Positions 19,386 through 28,551 of a stretch of 64,000 nucleotides of DNA are shown here, one piece after another; position 1 is the stretch's first letter, and every line of letters starts with the position of its first letter. The translations under genes and the position numbers were made by a program. A model generated the notes under the pieces. That model was not told where the DNA came from, made no database searches, and was given only the letters and a program-made list of their open reading frames with translations. The DNA is from Ardenticatenaceae bacterium (GTDB taxonomy: Bacteria; Chloroflexota; Anaerolineae; Promineifilales; Promineifilaceae): the NCBI GenBank assembly GCA_020634495.1, contig JACKBR010000012.1, positions 46,852 through 110,851 of the forward strand, given 5' to 3'.

Positions 19386-20675
19386 ATGGCAGGAAATATT
19401 CGTGTACTGATTGTAGATGATCTCCCTGAAACAAGGGAAAATGTCCGTAAATTGCTACAGTTTGAATCGGACATAGAAGTTATAGGCCAGGCAGGAACAG
19501 GTGAAGAAGCCGTTCAAATGGCCAAAGAACATCAGCCAGACATTATCCTGATGGATATTAATATGCCTGGAATTGATGGTATTGGTGCCAGTCAGCAGAT
19601 TACCGAATCTGTTCCAACTGTCCAAATAATTATTATGTCGGTTCAAAGTGACCCCAATTATTTGCGGCGGGCCATGATGGCGGGGGCACGCGATTTCTTG
19701 ACAAAACCATTTGGAGGGGATGAATTAGTTGCTGCCATTCGCAGAGTCCATGATAAACGCCCAGCTATAAATACAGCACCTGTACGTCAGGTTCGACAGA
19801 CTGGCAGCGAGATGCCAGCTGAACCAATGACCTTGCCAGAAGGGAATTTGATAGCGGTATATAGCCCCAAAGGGGGAGCTGGCTGCACAACCCTTGCCAT
19901 TAATTTAGCAGTCGCTCTGGCTCGTAGAGGCCGGAGGACTATTTTGGTGGATGCGAGTCTGCAATTTGGGGATGTTTCAGTAATGCTAAACATGAAAGCT
20001 GTCACAAGCGTTGCAGATCTTAGTGACCGTGGCAATGAACTTGATCAAGACCTGATCAGCAGCATTTCACAGGTGCACCGCAGCAACCTAAATGTATTGT
20101 TAGCTCCCCCACGCCCAGAAATGGCTGATGTGGTTACTGAAGAAAGCCTTAAACAATTACTATCAGCCTTGAAAGAGTCTTTTGATTTTATTATTGTAGA
20201 TACCACATCTTACTTAAGCGAGAAAACATTGGCAGTCCTGGACATGTCTGATCGCATTGTGCTTATTGCCCAGCAAAACCTATCTAGCCTAAAAAATGTG
20301 AGCCGATTCTTTGATCTGGCTGAAAGCTTGGAGTATGAAACTCAGAAGGTTTGGCTAGTTGTTAATCGGGCAAAAAGTAAGCAAGGTAAAGGAATCTCTG
20401 TTCATGATGTGGGTAAAGCTTTAAAGCGCCCGATCTATGGCACTATTCCTGATGACGAAATTACCGTTATGGATGCCTCAAATAAAGGTGTTCCCATGGT
20501 AATGGGCGAACATCAGAAGAGAAATATTAGTTTGGCAATTATTAAGATTGCGGATCAGATTGCTAAAGAATTGATGGATGGCAAAATGCCAGTAAGCAAC
20601 AATAAAGCTGAGCCTGAAAAACCGGGCGGTTTGTTCGGTAGACTTTTTAGTCGTCGTGCAAAGGCTGGAGGATAA
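19386..20675 (+). CDS. CpaE/TadZ-type pilus localisation ATPase with an intact receiver domain
   Basis: 429 residues. Residues 1-120 form a receiver with all five key residues: D11/D12, D57, S85 and K107. Residues about 155-400 form a ParA/MinD ATPase with the deviant Walker A SPKGGAGCTT, then DASLQFGDV and a Walker B near FIIVDTTSYL. TadZ/CpaE places the Tad pilus machine in the cell. In many TadZ proteins the receiver is degenerate, so the intact acceptor here suggests control by phosphorylation, possibly through a kinase such as the one at 17600. The C-terminal tail after about 405 is basic (FGRLFSRRAKAGG). It is the first gene of the operon; the next start is two bases after its stop. Confidence 0.93.
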   Translation: MAGNIRVLIVDDLPETRENVRKLLQFESDIEVIGQAGTGEEAVQMAKEHQPDIILMDINMPGIDGIGASQQITESVPTVQIIIMSVQSDPNYLRRAMMAGARDFLTKPFGGDELVAAIRRVHDKRPAINTAPVRQVRQTGSEMPAEPMTLPEGNLIAVYSPKGGAGCTTLAINLAVALARRGRRTILVDASLQFGDVSVMLNMKAVTSVADLSDRGNELDQDLISSISQVHRSNLNVLLAPPRPEMADVVTEESLKQLLSALKESFDFIIVDTTSYLSEKTLAVLDMSDRIVLIAQQNLSSLKNVSRFFDLAESLEYETQKVWLVVNRAKSKQGKGISVHDVGKALKRPIYGTIPDDEITVMDASNKGVPMVMGEHQKRNISLAIIKIADQIAKELMDGKMPVSNNKAEPEKPGGLFGRLFSRRAKAGG

Positions 20676-20677
20676 TC

Positions 20678-22054
20678 GTGTCTCTATTAAAACGTATTGA
20701 AAGAAATCAGGAGTCTACGACGCAGGCGGAGCCTTCAAAGCTGCAAGAACTAAGAGTTAAACGTGCTTCTCCGGCCGTTGGTTCTCGTGATGCTTATGTG
20801 GACTTAAAAAACCGAATTCAACAACGTTTGATTGCTGAGCTTGATCCCAGTATGGATATTACGCAAACGGCCGAAGTGCGGATGACTATCCAAGAAATGT
20901 TTGAATCTATGCTGGCAGAAGAGAGCATTGTCTTAACCCGCAATGAAAAACGCCGTTTGTTTGAAGCAATTGTGGCTGAGATTTTGGGCTTTGGTCCGCT
21001 TGAACAGTTTTTGCACATGGATGGCGTAACGGAAATCATGGTGAATGGGCCGAAGAATGTATACATTGAACGCGGTGGTAAGATTCAGCGAGTTAATGTG
21101 ACGTTTGAGGATAATGACCATCTGCTGCGGATCATTGATCGGATTGTGGCCCCATTAGGACGGCGAATTGATGAAGGATCGCCAATGGTTGATGCGCGTT
21201 TGCCTGATGGTTCCCGTGTGAATGCGGTTATTCCCCCAATTTCCTTGAATGGAGCTTCCCTCACAATTCGTATTTTTTCTAAAATCCCGTTTACGGTTGA
21301 AAATATTATTGAGTTTGGCAGTATTACCGTTGAAGCTGTTGAGTTTTTAAAGGCGTGTGTAATTTCCAAACTCAATGTCATGATTTCTGGCGGTACTGGC
21401 TCTGGGAAAACAACGTTGCTTAATATTCTTTCTGGATTTATTCCAGATGAAGAGCGTATTGTTACTATTGAAAATGCGGCGGAGTTGCAGCTGCGGCAGG
21501 ATCATGTTGTGACTTTGGAATCGCGCAATGCCAATGTGGAAGGTCGAGGAGCGGTAACGATTCAGGATTTGGTTATTAACTCGCTGCGTATGCGTCCTGA
21601 CCGCATCATTGTTGGGGAGGTACGCGGTGGTGAGGCACTGGATATGCTTCAGGCGATGAATACAGGCCATGATGGCAGTCTGGCAACGGGCCATGCCAAC
21701 AGTCCGCGAGATATGTTAGCTCGTCTGGAGACAATGGTTTTGATGGCCGGTATGGATTTGCCGCACCGGGCTATTCGTGAGCAGATTGCTGCTGCTATTC
21801 ACCTGGTGGTGCATCAGGATCGAATGCGTGATGGGTCTCGTAAGGTTACATCTATCAGTGAGATTCAGGGTATGGAAGGTGATGTTATTACAACATCGGA
21901 AATCTTCCGATTTGAGCAGACGAATATTGAGAATGGCAAGGTAATTGGCCGTTTGCGCCCGACGGGCTTGCGGCCAAAGTTTATGTGGAAGATTCAGGAA
22001 TCTGGCATTATGCTGCCGCCATCTATTTTTGGCATTGGTAGTCGTCGCCGTTAA
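20678..22054 (+). CDS. tadA: TadA/CpaF secretion ATPase
   Basis: 458 residues. An N-terminal domain (1-180) contains EQFLHMDGVTEIMVNGP, typical of CpaF/TadA. The ATPase core has Walker A ISGGTGSGKTT at about 235-245, Asp boxes, Walker B near DRIIVGEVRGGEA, and the His box TGHDGSLATGHAN. This hexameric ATPase powers Flp pilus assembly. It starts with GTG, preceded by GGAGG that overlaps the end of cpaE. Gene order cpaE-tadA-tadB-tadC is standard for Tad loci. Confidence 0.97.
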   Translation: MSLLKRIERNQESTTQAEPSKLQELRVKRASPAVGSRDAYVDLKNRIQQRLIAELDPSMDITQTAEVRMTIQEMFESMLAEESIVLTRNEKRRLFEAIVAEILGFGPLEQFLHMDGVTEIMVNGPKNVYIERGGKIQRVNVTFEDNDHLLRIIDRIVAPLGRRIDEGSPMVDARLPDGSRVNAVIPPISLNGASLTIRIFSKIPFTVENIIEFGSITVEAVEFLKACVISKLNVMISGGTGSGKTTLLNILSGFIPDEERIVTIENAAELQLRQDHVVTLESRNANVEGRGAVTIQDLVINSLRMRPDRIIVGEVRGGEALDMLQAMNTGHDGSLATGHANSPRDMLARLETMVLMAGMDLPHRAIREQIAAAIHLVVHQDRMRDGSRKVTSISEIQGMEGDVITTSEIFRFEQTNIENGKVIGRLRPTGLRPKFMWKIQESGIMLPPSIFGIGSRRR

Positions 22055-22199
22055 TTTTGGGTTGTAGCCTGATGTTAAGCAATTCGCAAGAAACGCTTGT
22101 AATAGAAAGCAATGTTTCTCGTGACTTGCTCAAGTAGGAGCTGAACTTGGTAGTGTCTGGGTGCATTATCTTTTTTAGCTTTTACATAGGAGCGTGCTT

Positions 22200-23195
22200 A
22201 TGTCTCCATTAGTTATCATTGCGGGTGCATTTGCTATTTTGTTGATGCTGGGTGCTGGGATTGCCATTGTTGTTACTGGGAATCAGAGCAGTGTGGATGA
22301 GCGCTTGGAGCAGTTTGTTGGCACGGCTACGGTTGTTGAATTACCGGAGAGTGTTGATGTTGACGATGGCCCAGATGTTGCGGATCGTTTGGACAAGGCG
22401 CTATCGGGTCAGAATTTCTTTGGGCCAATTCGAGAACGTATTTCCAGGGCAGATGCAAAGCTTAGGGTTAGCGAATATGTGATTCTGGTTTTTGCCAGTG
22501 GTGTGCTTACGGCCGTTATTGGTTACTTCTTACCGCAGCAGAACTCTTGGGTGATTGCGATCTTTGCTGGCTTGTTGGGTCTGCGGATTCCCAGATTTTA
22601 TGTGCGGACGATGGCCAAGCGCCGGATGCAGGCGTTTGATGCTCAGCTAAGCGATACGCTTAATCTGTGGGTGAATGCACTGCGCTCAGGGTACAGTGTT
22701 TTACAGGCGATGGAGGCGATTGCTACGGAATTGCCGCCGCCCGTTTCGGCAGAGTTTGAGCGTGTGGTGCAGGAAGTTCGTTTGGGGTTGAGTGTTGAGC
22801 AGGCGTTAGCGAATATGTACCGGCGGGTGCCTAGTGAAGATTTAGACCTGGTGATTACGGCCGTAAATATCCAGCGTGAAGTAGGTGGTAACCTGGCAGA
22901 AGTTTTGGATACCATTAGCTATACAATCCGCGAACGTGTCCGTATCAAAGGCGAAATTCGCACGTTAACCGCACAGGGGCGTGTGTCGGGCTGGATTATT
23001 AGCTTGCTGCCGCTTGTTTTGGGTTTCATTTTATATTTGATTAATCCTGAATATGTTTCTGAGCTGTGGGTTCGTGAGGATCCATGGGTACTGCCACAAA
23101 TTATTCCCTGCGGTTGGATCGTGATGGCTTTTAGCGGGATCATGATTGGCGCAGGCGCTTATGCGATTAGCAAGATTGTAGATATTGAAGTGTAA
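22200..23195 (+). CDS. tadB: TadB-like pilus assembly membrane platform protein
   Basis: 331 residues. A single N-terminal helix is followed by an acidic stretch (VDVDDGPDVADRLDKAL), two helices around residues 100-135, the T2SSF domain at 160-285 (ALRSGYSVLQAMEAIA, EVGGNLAEVLDTIS) and two C-terminal helices. TadB and TadC together form the inner-membrane platform. The start at 22200 is used because AGGAG stands eight bases before it; a GTG six bases earlier is too close to that site. A gap of 145 bases after tadA holds no gene. Confidence 0.95.
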   Translation: MSPLVIIAGAFAILLMLGAGIAIVVTGNQSSVDERLEQFVGTATVVELPESVDVDDGPDVADRLDKALSGQNFFGPIRERISRADAKLRVSEYVILVFASGVLTAVIGYFLPQQNSWVIAIFAGLLGLRIPRFYVRTMAKRRMQAFDAQLSDTLNLWVNALRSGYSVLQAMEAIATELPPPVSAEFERVVQEVRLGLSVEQALANMYRRVPSEDLDLVITAVNIQREVGGNLAEVLDTISYTIRERVRIKGEIRTLTAQGRVSGWIISLLPLVLGFILYLINPEYVSELWVREDPWVLPQIIPCGWIVMAFSGIMIGAGAYAISKIVDIEV

Positions 23196-23254
23196 CGGCC
23201 GTTTCCCAAGCTATTAAATTTGCAGCTATTTTTTAAGCTGAAGGACACAGAAAT

Positions 23255-24199
23255 ATGACACCATTAATGTTGCTCATCATTGTTGTTGTGGCCCTGTTAC
23301 TCATGGGGGGCAGCGTCTTACTGCTGCGCCGGTCTGAAGAAGACCCATTGGCCGTACGCATTGATGAATTTGCTGCCAGAGAAGAAATTGTTTCCATCGA
23401 AGAGATTGAACTTTCTTTACCCTTTTCCGACCGCGTTTTTGTTCCCCTTATTCGCCGGATCAGCGAGTTTTTGGTGCGGTACACACCACAGAAAACATTA
23501 GAAAGCACTACACGGCTGCTAGAGCTGGCTGGAAATCCGCGCAATATGCGGGCGGCCGAATTTATTGTGGTGCGTGGCGTGTTTACCGTTTTCTTTGCCG
23601 CGCTTGTCTTTTTAATGATGTCCCGCGTGGGTAATGCTGAGCTAAACAAACGGCTGCTTTATACGCTAGGCGCTGCTCTTTTGGGTTGGTATTTGCCCTG
23701 GCTGCTATTGCGCTCAATGGTAGATCGCCGCAAAGATGCGATTATAAAGAAGTTGCCGGATGCCCTGGACCTGATGACGATTTGTGTGGACGCTGGCTTG
23801 ACCTTTAACGCCGCCATGCAAAAAGTAGATGAGAAGTGGGATGACCCATTGGCAAATGAATTTGGCCGCGTGATTCATGAAATGCAGCTTGGTAAATCGC
23901 GTCGTCAGTCGCTGCGAGACATGTCTGACCGGATGGATGTGCCTGATGTAACCAGCTTTATTGCGGCCGTTTTGCAGGCAGACCAATTGGGTGTGGGCAT
24001 TGGTAAGATTTTGCGTATTCAGTCAGAACAAATGCGGGTTCGGCGGCGGCAGCGTGCTGAGGAAAAAGCGCAGCAAGCGCCCGTGAAGATGCTATTCCCG
24101 ATGGTATTTCTGATCTTCCCCTCAATCTTTGTGGTGTTGTTAGGCCCTGCTGGCTTCCAGGTTTTGCGGAACGATTCTTTGGGTGGATTAACTGGATAA
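23255..24199 (+). CDS. tadC: TadC-like pilus assembly membrane platform protein
   Basis: 314 residues, with the same architecture as TadB: one N-terminal helix, a helix pair near 105-155, a T2SSF domain with DLMTICVDAGLTFNAAMQKV and DRMDVPDVTSFIAAVLQADQ, and C-terminal helices. The ATG has AAGGA upstream. No secretin, TadD, TadE/F minor pilins or prepilin peptidase follow. These must lie elsewhere or be absent, which is common for single-membrane Tad systems as regards the secretin. The visible operon ends here; a repeat-rich gap follows. Confidence 0.95.
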   Translation: MTPLMLLIIVVVALLLMGGSVLLLRRSEEDPLAVRIDEFAAREEIVSIEEIELSLPFSDRVFVPLIRRISEFLVRYTPQKTLESTTRLLELAGNPRNMRAAEFIVVRGVFTVFFAALVFLMMSRVGNAELNKRLLYTLGAALLGWYLPWLLLRSMVDRRKDAIIKKLPDALDLMTICVDAGLTFNAAMQKVDEKWDDPLANEFGRVIHEMQLGKSRRQSLRDMSDRMDVPDVTSFIAAVLQADQLGVGIGKILRIQSEQMRVRRRQRAEEKAQQAPVKMLFPMVFLIFPSIFVVLLGPAGFQVLRNDSLGGLTG

Positions 24200-24307
24200 G
24201 TTTTGGCAAATATCAGTTTGTCTAAGTTCAAGCATATTTTTTTACTAAAGCAAACCACTGAGAAATCGTGCTTCGTTGGAATAAGCATTTGCGGAAAAAA
24301 TAAGAAT

Positions 24308-24402
24308 CTATCCGAAAAAGCCACAGAGGAAAAAGAGAGTTAAGAGGCTTTAAACCTAAGCTTAAAAATCTCTGTGAACTCAGTGGCAAATATTCGGATA
24401 GG
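24308..24402. repeat. Nested inverted repeat after tadC
   Basis: Outer arms CTATCCGAA / TTCGGATAG enclose GCCACAGAG... and ...CTCTGTG...AGTGGC arms. The inner part resembles the CGCAGAG hairpin family seen at 15038. It may act as a transcript end. Confidence 0.7.
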
Positions 24403-24471
24403 TATTAAGGTAATTGGGCCGATTGCCTTACAGTTTATTGAAAGCTTTTCACAATAAGGGTCAAGCAGTCG

Positions 24472-25203
24472 TTGACTGAAAAGATTCAACAGCCAGCCTT
24501 GACCTGGCGTAATTATGCTAGAGGGCTGGCAGATTCCCTCCTTAATTTTGTATTCCCACCTGTTTGCGGCGCGTGCAAAAAAGCAGGCGCTTTATTGTGC
24601 GAAGATTGTGCGTCCCAACTTCAATGGGTCACTGCGCCTCTTTGCCAACGATGTGGCCGACCTGTTTTAACCCCTACCGAATGCTGTGCAGTTTGCCAGG
24701 AACGGCCGTTACCCCTCAAACAAATTCGTGCGGCCGTTATTTTTGCCCAGCCCATCTCCAAGCTCATCCACAACCTTAAATACAATGGCGCATTTGCCCT
24801 GGGCAAACCGTTGGGCAAATTAATGGCCGATGCCTGGGCAACCTGGCAGATGCCCATAAATTTAGTGCTGCCAATTCCCCTTCATGCGGAACGCCAGCGC
24901 AAAAGAGGGTACAATCAGTCTTCGCTGCTTACACGTGCCTTTTGCCAACACGTTAAGCTGCCCTATGCAGAAGAAGCCCTGCAAAGAAACCGCTTCACCA
25001 CACCACAGGTTGGCTTATCTGCTGTAGACCGCTTGAAAAACGTTCAGGATGCCTTTCAGGCAGATGAATGTGTCAAGGGGAAGCAAATTCTTTTAATTGA
25101 TGACGTCTGTACAACAGGAGCAACAATGGCTGCTGCTGCCAATGCCCTGTATACTGCCGGAGCCAAAACCGTTTTTGGATATTGTTTAGCAAGGGCGGTA
25201 TGA
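24472..25203 (+). CDS. comF: ComF-family phosphoribosyltransferase-like protein
   Basis: 243 residues. The N-terminal zinc-finger region has Cys pairs in CGACKKAGALLCEDC and CQRCGRP...CCAVCQE. The C-terminal PRTase domain has LVLPIPLHAERQRKRGYNQS and the PRPP-binding motif LLIDDVCTTGAT. ComF proteins are needed for DNA uptake in naturally competent bacteria, but are also widespread in non-competent ones. The frame's first plausible start is TTG at 24472 with AAGGG about 11 bases upstream; no ATG exists near the N-terminus. It stands alone; the Tad genes before it may or may not be related to uptake. Confidence 0.92.
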   Translation: MTEKIQQPALTWRNYARGLADSLLNFVFPPVCGACKKAGALLCEDCASQLQWVTAPLCQRCGRPVLTPTECCAVCQERPLPLKQIRAAVIFAQPISKLIHNLKYNGAFALGKPLGKLMADAWATWQMPINLVLPIPLHAERQRKRGYNQSSLLTRAFCQHVKLPYAEEALQRNRFTTPQVGLSAVDRLKNVQDAFQADECVKGKQILLIDDVCTTGATMAAAANALYTAGAKTVFGYCLARAV

Positions 25204-25253
25204 AGTTGAGTGAAAGCGTAGAAATGGATGCTTGCTATTTCAAAACTTTCACT

Positions 25254-25330
25254 ACGAGCCCCAAGGCTAAACAGCATGATTTAGCGCCAGCATACCTGTG
25301 CGATTTATTGGATAAATTGCTGTTTAGCAC
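25254..25330. repeat. Dispersed 22-base repeat and inverted repeat upstream of hpf
   Basis: ACGAGCC(C)CAAGGCTAAACAGCA here is repeated, one base shorter, at 29076-29097. The TAAACAGCA end also pairs with TGCTGTTTA about 45 bases later, so the gap can fold. Its function is unknown. Confidence 0.5.
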
Positions 25331-25433
25331 ATGATATAAAGAGCTTATTCACTATAGTTATCATACTTTTTGGCGTATGATAAAGATGTGTAGACAACCA
25401 GAAATTCTTTTCTTAACAAAGGGAGAGTAGACA

Positions 25434-26003
25434 ATGGAACTATCAGTTAACGGCCGTAATATGGAAGTCACCACAAGATTACGCAATTACGTAGAAAAGA
25501 AAACAGTAAAACTTGATAGATATATGCCCAATCTGGCTGCGGTACACGTAGACCTCTCTGAAACAAATGCTCGCAACGCTATCGAGCGCCAGGTTGCCCA
25601 GATTACCATTCGGGACAATCGAGGAACCATCCTGCGGGCCGAAGAACGAAGCAACGATATGTTCGCTTCAATTGATGCTGTTGTTGATAAGTTGTACCGG
25701 CAAATTAGCCGCTACCGGGGCAAACGGCAGCGCAAATGGCGCGGCGGCAACGGCAACAACGAAGAATTCATCATGGGTGAACCATTGCCCCTTGATGACG
25801 AATTAGAGGAATCCGCTGAACCAGCAATTGTGCGTACCAAGCAGTTTACCATGCGCCCAATGAGCCCGGAAGAAGCGCTTGATCAAATAGAGCTGCTCGG
25901 TCACGATTTTTTTGTATTCTATAACGCCGATGAGCAGGCTGTGAATGTTCTCTACCGGCGTCGAGATAACAATTACGGGTTGCTACAGCCCGATATGGAT
26001 TAG
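25434..26003 (+). CDS. hpf: Ribosome hibernation promoting factor, long form
   Basis: 189 residues. The N-terminal S30AE domain (1-105) reads MELSVNGRNMEVTTRLRNYV and ends with DKLYRQISRYRGKR. A linker is followed by the C-terminal dimerisation domain (about 130-185) with KQFTMRPMSPEEALDQIELL and FFVFYNADEQAVNVLYRRRD. Long HPF joins two 70S ribosomes into inactive 100S dimers in resting cells. The ATG has GGGAGAG nine bases upstream. It is a single gene, with the next start 63 bases after it beyond a hairpin. Confidence 0.96.
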   Translation: MELSVNGRNMEVTTRLRNYVEKKTVKLDRYMPNLAAVHVDLSETNARNAIERQVAQITIRDNRGTILRAEERSNDMFASIDAVVDKLYRQISRYRGKRQRKWRGGNGNNEEFIMGEPLPLDDELEESAEPAIVRTKQFTMRPMSPEEALDQIELLGHDFFVFYNADEQAVNVLYRRRDNNYGLLQPDMD

Positions 26004-26016
26004 ATATTCATTTCCG

Positions 26017-26050
26017 GTGCCTGCAAGCAATACCCACTGCTTGCAGGCAC
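26017..26050. repeat. Perfect 13-bp inverted repeat after hpf
   Basis: GTGCCTGCAAGCA / TGCTTGCAGGCAC arms with an 8-base loop. There is no T run after it, so it is either a weak terminator, a processing site or a mobile palindrome. Confidence 0.85.
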
Positions 26051-26066
26051 GCGGCTTCCCCACAAC

Positions 26067-26567
26067 ATGTCACGACCCCATATTCTAATTGTTTGCACGG
26101 CTAATATTTGCCGTTCGCCTGTGGCTGAAATATTGCTACGTACCCAACTGGCAGCCGCTGGGCTGAGTGATTGGTCTGTTTCATCCGCAGGAACCTGGGC
26201 AGAGGAAGACCATACGGCCGCTCCATTTAGCATTTCATTAATGGCCGAGCGCGGTTTGGACATTCTGCCACATCGTTCGCGGCCAGTTACAGACCCATTG
26301 ATGCAGCAGGCTGACTTGGTGCTTTGTTTGGAAACTGGCCACGTAAAAACTTTGCGCCAGGCTTTTCCAGCACACCAGCACAAAATTTACACAATCCGGC
26401 AAATGGCAAACAAGCGGGGCAGCGTGCGCGATCCGTACGGCGGCACGCGGCGGCAGTACGAGCGCATGGTGGCTGAGGTGGATGATTTAATTTCAAAGGG
26501 CTTTCCCCGCGTGCAGACCATAGCCATGCAGAATTTCCAACAAAGGAACCAGGATGGATCGAGCTAA
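26067..26567 (+). CDS. Low-molecular-weight protein-tyrosine phosphatase family protein
   Basis: 166 residues. The P-loop CTANICRS gives the nucleophile C10 and R16. The general-acid loop is the DPYGG segment near residue 119. This fits LMW phosphatases and rules out arsenate reductases only weakly, since both share the fold. Such enzymes often reverse tyrosine phosphorylation on polysaccharide export kinases; no such kinase is in the window. There is no clear ribosome site before the ATG. Its end overlaps the Nif3-like start by 14 bases, so the two genes are co-translated. Confidence 0.9.
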   Translation: MSRPHILIVCTANICRSPVAEILLRTQLAAAGLSDWSVSSAGTWAEEDHTAAPFSISLMAERGLDILPHRSRPVTDPLMQQADLVLCLETGHVKTLRQAFPAHQHKIYTIRQMANKRGSVRDPYGGTRRQYERMVAEVDDLISKGFPRVQTIAMQNFQQRNQDGSS

Positions 26568-27309
26568 ATTAGTTACGTATCTAGATGATTATTTACGCAT
26601 AGCCGACATTGCCGACTATGGGCCACAAGGCTTGCAAGTAGAAACGGCCAACCAAGAGGTGAACCGGATAGCGTTGGCGGTGGATGTATCGCCGGTGATT
26701 ATTGAAACGGCCGTTTCCTGGCAGGCAGACATGTTGTTGGTGCATCATGGCGTGTTGTGGCGGCAGGTCGAGCGTATTGCCGGGCCGCTGGGCGCACGGG
26801 TACGGCAGCTGATGGCGCATGGGCTGAATTTATATGCTGCCCATCTGCCACTGGACGCACATCCAGAAGTCGGGAACAATGCTGTGCTGGCCAAAATGTT
26901 TGGCGTGTCTGATCACGAGTTTTGGTATTCTCCCACCAACGTGCCAATTGCCGTCGTGGGCAACGTGCCCGCCCAACCAAACTTGAATGAGTTGGTGAGC
27001 CAGATCAACAGCCAGCTACGCTGCAATGCTCGCGTTCTGGCACACGGGCCAGCACAGGTAAAGCGGTTGGCCATTCTCTCTGGCTTTGGCGCAGATAAAG
27101 TAGCCGAGGCGAAAGCCTTAGGCGCTGACACCTTCTTAACTGGCGAGACGTCCCACGCAAATTATTGGGCCGCATCCGATTATGGGGTGAATGTAATCTT
27201 TGCCGGGCATTACGCCACCGAGACGGTGGGCGTTCAGGCCCTGGGAGACCATTTAGCCCAGAAATTTGGCGTGGAGACACGCTTTTTTGATTTTCCAACT
27301 GCAATGTAA
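26554..27309 (+). CDS. Nif3-like dinuclear metal-centre protein (YbgI/Nif3 family)
   Basis: 251 residues, the short single-domain form. Metal-binding signatures are LLVHHGVLW (HH pair), [16 protein letters not shown], and the C-terminal GHYATETVG with His and Glu. The GETSHANYW stretch is also typical. The family forms a toroidal hexamer with two metals per subunit; it is often annotated as GTP cyclohydrolase I type 2, but the activity is unsettled. The ATG is preceded by AAAGGAACCAGG within the upstream gene. Confidence 0.94.
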   Translation: MDRAKLVTYLDDYLRIADIADYGPQGLQVETANQEVNRIALAVDVSPVIIETAVSWQADMLLVHHGVLWRQVERIAGPLGARVRQLMAHGLNLYAAHLPLDAHPEVGNNAVLAKMFGVSDHEFWYSPTNVPIAVVGNVPAQPNLNELVSQINSQLRCNARVLAHGPAQVKRLAILSGFGADKVAEAKALGADTFLTGETSHANYWAASDYGVNVIFAGHYATETVGVQALGDHLAQKFGVETRFFDFPTAM

Positions 27310-27361
27310 CCATTGCCCAGAAACCACAAATTTCCACTATTTTACAAACGAAGGAGTTGAG

Positions 27362-28543
27362 ATGACAGACAAAGCAATTGCCTGGATCGATGATGAAATT
27401 GCTGCTCTTAAAGAGGCAGGCTTGTTTAACCGCATTCGTACAATTGAGTCGCCCATGGACGGCCGTGTGACAATTGACGGCCGTTCCCTGCTAAATTTTT
27501 GCGCGAACAATTATTTGGGGCTGGCCAACCATCCCCGGTTGCGCACGGCCGTAAAAGAAGCGGTTGAGCAGTACGGCGTTGGCCCTGGTGCAGTGCGCAC
27601 CATTGCCGGGACAATGTCGCTGCATATTCAGCTTGAGGAAAAGCTGGCCACCTTCAAGCGGGCCGAAGCCTGCATTACCCTGCAAAGCGGCTTCACGGCC
27701 AATTTAGCCACCATTCCGGCGTTGGTAGGACGCGGCGACATTATCTTCTCTGATGAGCTGAACCACGCCAGCATCATCGATGGTTCCCGGTTGAGCCGGG
27801 CCACCATCGTGCGCTATGCCCACAACAACGTAGATGATTTACGCCAAAAGATTGCCGAAACAACGGAATACGGCCGTCGCCTCATCGTCACAGATGGCGT
27901 GTTTAGCATGGATGGGGACATTGCCCCGCTAGATAAAATTTGCGAGGTGGCAGAAGAGCATGACATCTTGCTGATGGTAGACGATGCTCATGGCGAAGGC
28001 GTGCTGGGCGAAGGCGGGCGGGGCATTGTGGACCATTTTGGCCTGCATGGCCGGGTGGACGTAGAAGTTGGCACCCTGAGCAAAGCATTTGGCGTGATGG
28101 GCGGTCTGGTAGCTGGTAAACAGGCCATTATCGACTGGCTGCGGCAGCGGGGACGGCCGTTCCTCTTTTCTAGCGCCCTTACCGTGCCAGATACGGCCGC
28201 TTGCCTGGCCGCGGTAGAACTGCTGCAAGAATCCACCGAACTGGTAGACCGCCTCTGGAGCAATGCCGCTCTGTTTAAAAAAGAGATGCAGGCAATGGGC
28301 TTCAACACCGGTGTGACCCAAACCCCCATCGTGCCCGTGATGCTGGGCGAAGCCACGCTGGCTCAAAAATTTAGCCAACGCCTGTTTGAAGAGGGTGTGT
28401 TTGCCATGGCCATTGGCTATCCCACCGTGCCGCAGGGCAAGGCGCGCATTCGCGTCATGAACTCGGCTGCGCACAGCCACGACGATCTGGAAATTGCTCT
28501 GGATGTATTTGGGCGCGTGGGGAAAGAACTGGGCGTGATCTAG
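27362..28543 (+). CDS. kbl: Glycine C-acetyltransferase / AONS-family PLP enzyme
   Basis: 393 residues of the alpha-oxoamine synthase family. The PLP lysine is K241 in [12 protein letters not shown]; other conserved parts are [45 protein letters not shown] and [11 protein letters not shown]. The length and the N-terminal segment match 2-amino-3-ketobutyrate CoA ligase, which makes glycine and acetyl-CoA in threonine breakdown. 8-Amino-7-oxononanoate synthase (BioF) cannot be excluded, because no threonine dehydrogenase or biotin gene is adjacent. The ATG at 27362 has AAGGAG five bases upstream. The symbol is given for the likelier function. Confidence 0.85.
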   Translation: MTDKAIAWIDDEIAALKEAGLFNRIRTIESPMDGRVTIDGRSLLNFCANNYLGLANHPRLRTAVKEAVEQYGVGPGAVRTIAGTMSLHIQLEEKLATFKRAEACITLQSGFTANLATIPALVGRGDIIFSDELNHASIIDGSRLSRATIVRYAHNNVDDLRQKIAETTEYGRRLIVTDGVFSMDGDIAPLDKICEVAEEHDILLMVDDAHGEGVLGEGGRGIVDHFGLHGRVDVEVGTLSKAFGVMGGLVAGKQAIIDWLRQRGRPFLFSSALTVPDTAACLAAVELLQESTELVDRLWSNAALFKKEMQAMGFNTGVTQTPIVPVMLGEATLAQKFSQRLFEEGVFAMAIGYPTVPQGKARIRVMNSAAHSHDDLEIALDVFGRVGKELGVI

Positions 28544-28551
28544 AACAGCTT

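Noticed and set aside
26017..26050. Perfect hairpin after hpf as an intrinsic terminator
   Set aside because: No T run follows either arm; kept only as an inverted repeat.
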